Of a stretch of DNA of 10,707 nt, positions 5,737 to 10,707 are shown one piece after another. The notes below the pieces were generated by a model. The model saw nothing but the letters and a program-made list of their open reading frames with translations. It was not told the origin of the DNA and did no database searches. How positions within the stretch are numbered: the first letter of the stretch is position 1; every line of letters starts with the position of its first letter. The translations under genes and the position numbers were made by a program. The DNA is from Chloromonas sp. AAM2 (lineage: Eukaryota; Chlorophyta; Chlorophyceae; Chlamydomonadales; Chlamydomonadaceae): the NCBI GenBank assembly GCA_004335635.1, contig QAXH01005147.1:1638-12344 (forward strand). The letters are read 5' to 3'.

Positions 5737-8634
5737 ATGAACATCAATTTTCATCAAGAAGTATTTGCTCACCGACATAATGGACCCAACTCAGAATCCA
5801 TCAAAAAAATGTTGGAGGTCATTAAAGCTGATTCGTTAGACAAACTAATCGACGAAACCATCCCGGACGGTATTCGTCTTGAAAAACCACTGAACCTGCC
5901 CGATTCCCTCAGTGAAGTTGATTTTTTAGCTGAGTTTAAAAAGTTGGCATCTAAGAACAGAATTTTTAAATCCTTCATAGGCATGGGTTATCATGATACC
6001 TTGATGCCGAATGTGATCAAGCGAAATATTTTAGAAAACCCGGGTTGGTACACAGCTTACACACCCTACCAGGCAGAAATTGCACAAGGTAGATTAGAAG
6101 CCTTGATTAATTTTCAGACTGTAGTTTCAGACTTGACGGGTATGGAACTGGCAAATGCTTCCCTTTTAGATGAAGGAACCGCTGCTGCGGAAGCCATGAG
6201 TATGCTGTATGGACAACGAAAAGGAAAAAAGCGAAAGGAAGCGGATGTATTTTTTGTATCTGAGTTATGTCATCCGCAGACCATTGAAGTATTGCAAACA
6301 CGTGCCGAACCCATTGGGGTGCAGATCGTAGTTGGGAATCATAATGAATTGGACGTAACAGATTCCAGGCTTTTTGGAATGTTGCTCCAATATCCCGCAA
6401 CCGATGGTACAGTTGAAGATTATACGAATATTATAGCAGCGGCTCATGAAAATGATGTCTATGCAGTGGTTGCGTCAGACCTTTTGGCGCTTACTTTATT
6501 GAAAGCTCCGGGTGAAATGGGGGCTGATGTGGTTGTAGGATCTTCTCAGCGATTTGGAGTTCCGATGGGGTATGGCGGACCTCATGCTGCTTTTTTCGCT
6601 ACACAAGAAAAATTTCAGCGAAAAATTCCGGGACGGATTATTGGTGTGACCCAGGATGCCGAAGGGAAACCAGCATATCGAATGGCGCTGCAGACGCGAG
6701 AGCAGCATATCCGAAGGGAGAAAGCGACTTCTAACATTTGTACAGCACAGGTGTTGTTAGCGGTGATTGCTGGAATGTACGCAGTGTATCACGGACCCAA
6801 GGGTTTGAAAAAAATTGCTGCCAAAATACATGGACTAACAAAGCTAACCGAAGCCGGATTGAAAAAGTTAGGAATCGAAGTCCTAACAAAGTCCTTCTTC
6901 GATACTATTACGGTAAAAGCCAATGCTGAGAACGTTCGAAAAATATCAGAAGAACACGAGGTGAATTTCAGATATGTAGATGAAAACACCATTGGTATTT
7001 CTTTTGACGAAGCTAAGAACTTGCAAGATGCTGAACTGGTACTGAAAATTTTTGCAGAAGCACAGAGTAAAGAACATAAGTACGATGTTTTTGCAGAAGC
7101 GGAAAACATAAACATTGAGTATTCGGATGATTTAAAACGTAAGTCTGGTTTCATGGACCACGACGTTTTTCATCTTTACCACTCGGAGCATGACTTACTT
7201 CGGTATATGAAACATCTGGAGAATAAGGACCTTTCGCTCGTCCACTCTATGATTTCACTTGGCTCATGCACAATGAAACTGAATGCCACGGCCGAGATGA
7301 TTCCCGTTACCTGGCCTGAATTTGGCCAAATTCATCCATTCGCACCCCAAGAACAAGCGGCCGGGTACGCTCAATTGTTTGAAGAACTCAGTGATCAGCT
7401 TTGTGAAATTACCGGATTTGAGGGAATGTCGTTACAGCCAAATTCCGGGGCTCAGGGTGAGTATGCGGGATTGATGACTATTCGAGCCTATCACAAAGCC
7501 AATGGAGATAACCACCGAAATGTAGCACTCATCCCTTCTTCTGCTCACGGAACTAATCCTGCCAGTGCAGTTATGGCAGGTATGGACGTTGTGGTAGTAG
7601 ACACGGATTCCCATGGTAATATTTCCAGTGATGATTTGGCTGAGAAAGCAGAGAAGTACAGCGACCGACTTGCAGCTTTGATGATCACCTATCCTTCCAC
7701 ACACGGAGTTTTTGAGCATAAAGTGAAAGAATTCTGTCAAATCATTCATAAGCACGGAGGACAGGTGTATATGGATGGTGCCAACATGAACGCTCAGGTT
7801 GGCCTTACAAGTCCGGGTGAAATTGGGGCAGATGTTTGTCATCTCAATCTTCATAAAACATTTTGTATTCCACACGGCGGGGGCGGACCGGGCATGGGTC
7901 CGATTGGGGTAGCAAAACATTTGGTTCCCTTTTTGCCTTCACATTCAGTGATTAAAACCGGTGGAGAAAAAGGTATCACGGCAATTTCAGCTGCTCCGTG
8001 GGGAAGTGCCAGTATTCTGTCTATTTCTTATGCCTACATTAAGTTGATGGGCGGAAATGGATTGACTGATGCTACCAAATATGCGATTCTGAATGCAAAC
8101 TACCTCAAAGACCGCCTGAAAGATCACTACGAAATTCTATATACCGGCAAAACCGGCCGTTCGGCACATGAGTTTATTGTAGATTTGCGACCATTCAAAC
8201 AAACAGCTGGTATTGAGTCTGTAGATGTAGCAAAACGCCTGATGGATTACGGATTCCATGCGCCTACCATGAGTTTTCCGGTACCAGGTACTTTGATGAT
8301 AGAGCCAACGGAAAGTGAGTCCATAGAAGAACTCGACCGTTTTTGTGAGGCCATGATCTCCATTCGAAAGGAAATTCAAGAGATCGAGAATGGAATTGCA
8401 GACAGGGAAGATAATGTCCTCAAACATGCGCCACACACGCAGCGCGTCATGGTATCTGATGAGTGGACTCGAAGTTATGCTCGCGAAAAAGGAGCTTTTC
8501 CGATCGAAGATCTTAAATATGACAAATTCTGGCCTTCCGTATCTCGGGTTGACGACGCCTATGGTGACCGCAATTTGATATGCTCATGTATTCCAATGGA
8601 AGCTTATGAGGAAGGGATTGAGGTTATCGAGTAG
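5737..8634 (+). CDS. gcvP: Glycine dehydrogenase (decarboxylating), P-protein, single-chain form
   Basis: P-protein of the glycine cleavage system: a cytoplasmic PLP enzyme that decarboxylates glycine and passes the aminomethyl group to lipoyl-GcvH. At 965 aa it is the full-length homodimeric type, not the split gcvPA/gcvPB form. The N-terminal half has [20 protein letters not shown] (79-98) and [21 protein letters not shown]. The C-terminal catalytic half has [13 protein letters not shown] from residue 509, SGAQGEYAG from 570, [11 protein letters not shown] from 601, [10 protein letters not shown] from 680 and the PLP lysine K707 in [19 protein letters not shown]. The end, [16 protein letters not shown], is typical. 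ATG 5737 gives the usual N-terminus (FxxRHNGP-like AHRHNGPN); the leader ends in ATTATTTTAA with no Shine-Dalgarno. No gcvT, gcvH or lpd lies nearby, so the partners are encoded elsewhere. I see no frameshift or missing motif, and no glycine riboswitch upstream. Confidence 0.98.
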   Translation: MNINFHQEVFAHRHNGPNSESIKKMLEVIKADSLDKLIDETIPDGIRLEKPLNLPDSLSEVDFLAEFKKLASKNRIFKSFIGMGYHDTLMPNVIKRNILENPGWYTAYTPYQAEIAQGRLEALINFQTVVSDLTGMELANASLLDEGTAAAEAMSMLYGQRKGKKRKEADVFFVSELCHPQTIEVLQTRAEPIGVQIVVGNHNELDVTDSRLFGMLLQYPATDGTVEDYTNIIAAAHENDVYAVVASDLLALTLLKAPGEMGADVVVGSSQRFGVPMGYGGPHAAFFATQEKFQRKIPGRIIGVTQDAEGKPAYRMALQTREQHIRREKATSNICTAQVLLAVIAGMYAVYHGPKGLKKIAAKIHGLTKLTEAGLKKLGIEVLTKSFFDTITVKANAENVRKISEEHEVNFRYVDENTIGISFDEAKNLQDAELVLKIFAEAQSKEHKYDVFAEAENINIEYSDDLKRKSGFMDHDVFHLYHSEHDLLRYMKHLENKDLSLVHSMISLGSCTMKLNATAEMIPVTWPEFGQIHPFAPQEQAAGYAQLFEELSDQLCEITGFEGMSLQPNSGAQGEYAGLMTIRAYHKANGDNHRNVALIPSSAHGTNPASAVMAGMDVVVVDTDSHGNISSDDLAEKAEKYSDRLAALMITYPSTHGVFEHKVKEFCQIIHKHGGQVYMDGANMNAQVGLTSPGEIGADVCHLNLHKTFCIPHGGGGPGMGPIGVAKHLVPFLPSHSVIKTGGEKGITAISAAPWGSASILSISYAYIKLMGGNGLTDATKYAILNANYLKDRLKDHYEILYTGKTGRSAHEFIVDLRPFKQTAGIESVDVAKRLMDYGFHAPTMSFPVPGTLMIEPTESESIEELDRFCEAMISIRKEIQEIENGIADREDNVLKHAPHTQRVMVSDEWTRSYAREKGAFPIEDLKYDKFWPSVSRVDDAYGDRNLICSCIPMEAYEEGIEVIE

Positions 8635-8660
8635 CGGAAATAGAAGCTGTTGTATTCGGA

Positions 8661-8680
8661 TATAACCTCTCATAGTTATA
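8661..8680. terminator. Weak candidate hairpin between convergent gcvP and OsmC genes
   Basis: TATAAC and GTTATA pair perfectly over six bases around an eight-base loop, 26 bases after the gcvP stop and 23 bases beyond the OsmC stop. It sits where either transcript should end, but the stem is AT-rich and no T tract follows directly; a TTTTTT run lies 18 bases further on. Possibly part of a shared terminator. Confidence 0.25.
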
Positions 8681-8702
8681 ATTCAGTCTAAGATTCGATT
8701 TT

Positions 8703-9146
8703 TTACGATCTACTAAGCGTACTTTCTATACGAATATCTCCTTCAAGCGTGCGGTGAACCGGGCATTTTTTTGATATTTCTAAAAGCTTATCCAATTGCT
8801 CTGCTGAAAGGGCCCCGTTTATTATGAGCTCTTTTTCAATGTAGTCGATTTTACTTTTGGGATCTTCACAATCGGCGCAGTCTTCAGAGTGTCGTTTATC
8901 ATGTCTGAGTTCCAGGTACATATCGTCGATCTTCCATCCCTTACGATTGGCGTACATTTTTACCGTCATTAGGGTGCAGGACCCTAAACCCATCAACAAA
9001 TAATCATAAGGATCTGGCCCTGTGTTTTGACCACCCGGAACCGAATCGGGTTCATCAGCCACGAGTTCATGTTTGCCGGCAGTTAGTGTGGTTTTGAAAA
9101 CCTCATTTTCGGGGAGGTGGATGTGGATAATTTTTTGCTCATTCAT
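8703..9146 (-). CDS. OsmC family protein
   Basis: A 147-aa protein with the OsmC/Ohr fold signature. The first reactive cysteine is in MGLGSCTLMTVKMYANRKGW (C57, starting the long central helix) and the second in ISKKCPVHRTL (C128). In characterised members this pair reduces organic hydroperoxides or other thiol-reactive compounds in the cytoplasm. The sequence PGGQNTGPDPYDYLLMGLGSC resembles the OsmC domains found alone or fused to alpha/beta hydrolases (YhfA-like group) rather than classical Ohr. An additional H82-x3-H86-x3-C90-x2-C93 segment (HDKRHSEDCADC) could bind a metal or be redox active. Length is normal. It starts at ATG 9146, convergent with gcvP and divergent from the phosphoesterase gene, so it is probably transcribed alone. 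The physiological substrate is unknown. Confidence 0.92.
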   Translation of the reverse strand: MNEQKIIHIHLPENEVFKTTLTAGKHELVADEPDSVPGGQNTGPDPYDYLLMGLGSCTLMTVKMYANRKGWKIDDMYLELRHDKRHSEDCADCEDPKSKIDYIEKELIINGALSAEQLDKLLEISKKCPVHRTLEGDIRIESTLSRS

Positions 9147-9340
9147 AAGAACTCGAGATTATAGTTTTAAAATTAAGGATGGGAAATAAAATTTGTCAGG
9201 TTAATAATTTTTCATGTTCAAACTTACATTTCTTATTCCAAAAAAATGATTTAGTAATATACTGATAATGAAATAGTAACAGTTCCAATACGCCTTCATA
9301 ACATCAGCAGGGGATATTTAGTCAAAAATCATCTAAGGCT

Positions 9341-10156
9341 ATGAAGCGATCTCTTGATACCGTGATTCTGTCTGATATCCATCTTGGTACCGTTGGTTGT
9401 CATGCGGTTGAACTGGTTCAGTATTTAAACTCTATCGATCCAAGACGTGTGATCCTGAATGGAGATTTCATTGATATGTGGAATTTCAGAAAATATTATT
9501 GGCCGGATGCCCATATGCACGTCATTCGAACCCTGATTACGATGATGACCAATGGCACTGATATCTATTATCTGACGGGCAATCATGATGAAACCTTACG
9601 AAAAATTTCAAGCCTTCAGCTTGGGCCTTTGTTTATTCGGGACAAATTAGTTCTTGAGATGAACGGCGAGAAAGTTTGGGTGTTTCATGGTGATATCTTC
9701 GACATCACGATGAAGCACAGTAAGTGGGTTGCAAAAATGGGGGGCAAAGGATATGAACTTTTAATCTTGTTAAACCGCTGGATGAATGCCCTTTCGGTAA
9801 AGATGGGATACGGCAAATTTTCCTTATCAAAAAAAATCAAAGACAGTGTTAAACAGGCCGTCAACTTTATTGATGATTTTGAGGTTACGGCCATGGAACT
9901 GGCCATAGAAGAGGGGTATGATTATGTGATCTGTGGACATATACATCAGCCCAAAATTCGCGGGTATGAAAATGAAAAAGGGTCGGTGATTTATCTTAAT
10001 TCCGGGGATTGGGTTGAAAACCTGACTTGCCTTGAATATGACGGTGACGAATGGAGTCTTTATCGTTACAGCGAGGACAAAGTGCTACAGGAAAATCCTC
10101 GTATCAATCTTTTGATGAAGAGCCACACCTTTGACCAAAAAGTGATGATAGGATGA
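9341..10156 (+). CDS. LpxH-like metallophosphoesterase (UDP-2,3-diacylglucosamine diphosphatase family)
   Basis: A 271-aa calcineurin-like phosphoesterase with all metal-binding motifs in order: SDIHLG (D12, H14), GDFID (D42), GNHDE (N81, H82), HGDIFD (H116) and CGHIHQP (H200, H202). This arrangement, with the insertion between the HGD and GHIH motifs, matches the LpxH family, whose E. coli member cleaves UDP-2,3-diacylglucosamine to lipid X on the cytoplasmic face of the inner membrane. It differs from classical LpxH in having GNHD instead of GNRD and in a C-terminal tail of about 25 residues, so the true substrate may be a different nucleotide lipid or phospho-substrate. It starts at ATG 9341 with AAGG two bases upstream. 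The stop overlaps the next start (ATGA at 10153-10156), indicating translational coupling to a glycosyltransferase and a shared envelope pathway. Confidence 0.88.
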   Translation: MKRSLDTVILSDIHLGTVGCHAVELVQYLNSIDPRRVILNGDFIDMWNFRKYYWPDAHMHVIRTLITMMTNGTDIYYLTGNHDETLRKISSLQLGPLFIRDKLVLEMNGEKVWVFHGDIFDITMKHSKWVAKMGGKGYELLILLNRWMNALSVKMGYGKFSLSKKIKDSVKQAVNFIDDFEVTAMELAIEEGYDYVICGHIHQPKIRGYENEKGSVIYLNSGDWVENLTCLEYDGDEWSLYRYSEDKVLQENPRINLLMKSHTFDQKVMIG

Positions 10157-10707
10157 AAATTCTTTACGGTATTCAGGGTACTGGGCACGGACATATTAGC
10201 AGGGCACGGGTAGTGTTGCCAAAACTGAGGGAATATGCTGATGTAGATGTTCTGGTAAGCGGATATAATTACAACATGCAGATTGATGGTCCGGTGACTT
10301 TTAAAGCTCGGGGGATGAGTTTAGCGTATGATGAAAACGGCAGCGTTGACCTATTGAAGACCGCCCTGAAATTAAATCCGGTTGAGTTGATGCAGGACAT
10401 ACAGCGAATTTCGATGAAGGATTATGATTTTGTTGTCAATGATTTTGAACCGGTTACCGCCTGGGCAGCAAGAAAAACCGGAATTCCATGTGTGGCAATT
10501 AGTCATCAGTGCTCTTTTTTATCGGATCATGTCCCAAGGCCGGATAAGCATTCAATGGTCGGAGAACAAATTCTAAAACATTTCGCTCCATGCACCGCGG
10601 CGATAGGATCGCATTACCTGCGCTATGATGACTTTATTGAGCCTCCGATTATCAGAAAACAAATTCGGCAGTTGAATCCGATTTTAGGCGATCATATAAC
10701 CGTCTAT
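10153..10707 (+). CDS. Glycosyltransferase family protein, MJ1255/VC2487 type (3' end outside window)
   Basis: The frame is open from ATG 10153 to the window end: 185 residues, C-terminus missing. The start MKILYGIQGTGHGHISRA is the glycine-rich N-terminal loop of GT-B glycosyltransferases of the MJ1255/VC2487 group, related to MurG and UDP-glucuronosyltransferases. Further family features are a Rossmann-like alternation (DVDVLVSGYNY), KDYDFVVNDFEPVTAWAARK (about residues 90-109) and IPCVAISHQCSFLSDHVPRP (111-130). The nucleotide-sugar-binding C-terminal domain lies beyond the window. The start codon overlaps the stop of the LpxH-like gene, with AGG just upstream inside that gene. Co-expression suggests the pair makes or modifies a membrane glycolipid or surface sugar; donor and acceptor are unknown. 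Confidence 0.87.
   Translation, partial: MKILYGIQGTGHGHISRARVVLPKLREYADVDVLVSGYNYNMQIDGPVTFKARGMSLAYDENGSVDLLKTALKLNPVELMQDIQRISMKDYDFVVNDFEPVTAWAARKTGIPCVAISHQCSFLSDHVPRPDKHSMVGEQILKHFAPCTAAIGSHYLRYDDFIEPPIIRKQIRQLNPILGDHITVY

Noticed and set aside
6789..7154. 121-aa open frame on the minus strand inside gcvP
   Set aside because: Antisense shadow of gcvP; Ser/Phe-rich low-information translation typical of the reverse of Lys/Glu-rich coding sequence.
7432..7920. 162-aa open frame on the minus strand inside gcvP
   Set aside because: Lies fully inside the well-conserved gcvP catalytic domain; its translation is His/Cys/Ile-rich with no domain logic, so it is an antisense shadow.

Overview
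The window looks like a chromosomal segment from a member of the Balneolota/Rhodothermota (formerly grouped near Bacteroidetes), most likely a Balneolaceae-type bacterium. The main clue is the first protein, a secreted enzyme ending in a type IX secretion (T9SS) type A sorting domain with the NFPNPFNPTT signature and a terminal MTLIK, a form common in Balneolota, Rhodothermota and Ignavibacteria. AT-rich leaders with little Shine-Dalgarno sequence and moderate GC fit this. The taxon is inferred from style, not from a marker gene.

Layout: (1) 1-663 (+) is the C-terminal part of a secreted pectinesterase with a T9SS sorting domain. (2) 749-1468 (+) is an unrecognised soluble, charged protein. 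(3) Three genes on the minus strand, read from high to low coordinates, may form one transcription unit: an exported protein with three Ig-like domains and an LVIVD-type beta-propeller (5522-3561), a sulfotransferase (3465-2812) and an exported YncE/YVTN-type beta-propeller (2785-1685). (4) 5737-8634 (+) is the single-chain glycine decarboxylase gcvP, divergent from that group; the shared intergenic region holds a perfect 10-bp inverted repeat. (5) 9146-8703 (-) is an OsmC-family protein, convergent with gcvP. (6) 9341 to the window end (+) is a translationally coupled pair: an LpxH-like metallophosphoesterase and the start of an MJ1255/VC2487-type glycosyltransferase, joined by an ATGA stop/start overlap.

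The genes form several small independent modules: extracellular pectin de-esterification, an exported-propeller/sulfotransferase group of unknown role, one-carbon metabolism, peroxide or thiol stress, and envelope glycolipid or polysaccharide synthesis. The most unusual material is in the minus-strand group. Both propellers carry a histidine (or a substitute) at the same place in successive blades, and the YncE-like one also has a Met/His-rich loop, which raises the possibility of metal binding.

No intergenic stretch exceeds 300 bases; the longest is about 216 bases (1469-1684). I saw no tRNA, rRNA, CRISPR array, insertion sequence, attachment site or replication origin.
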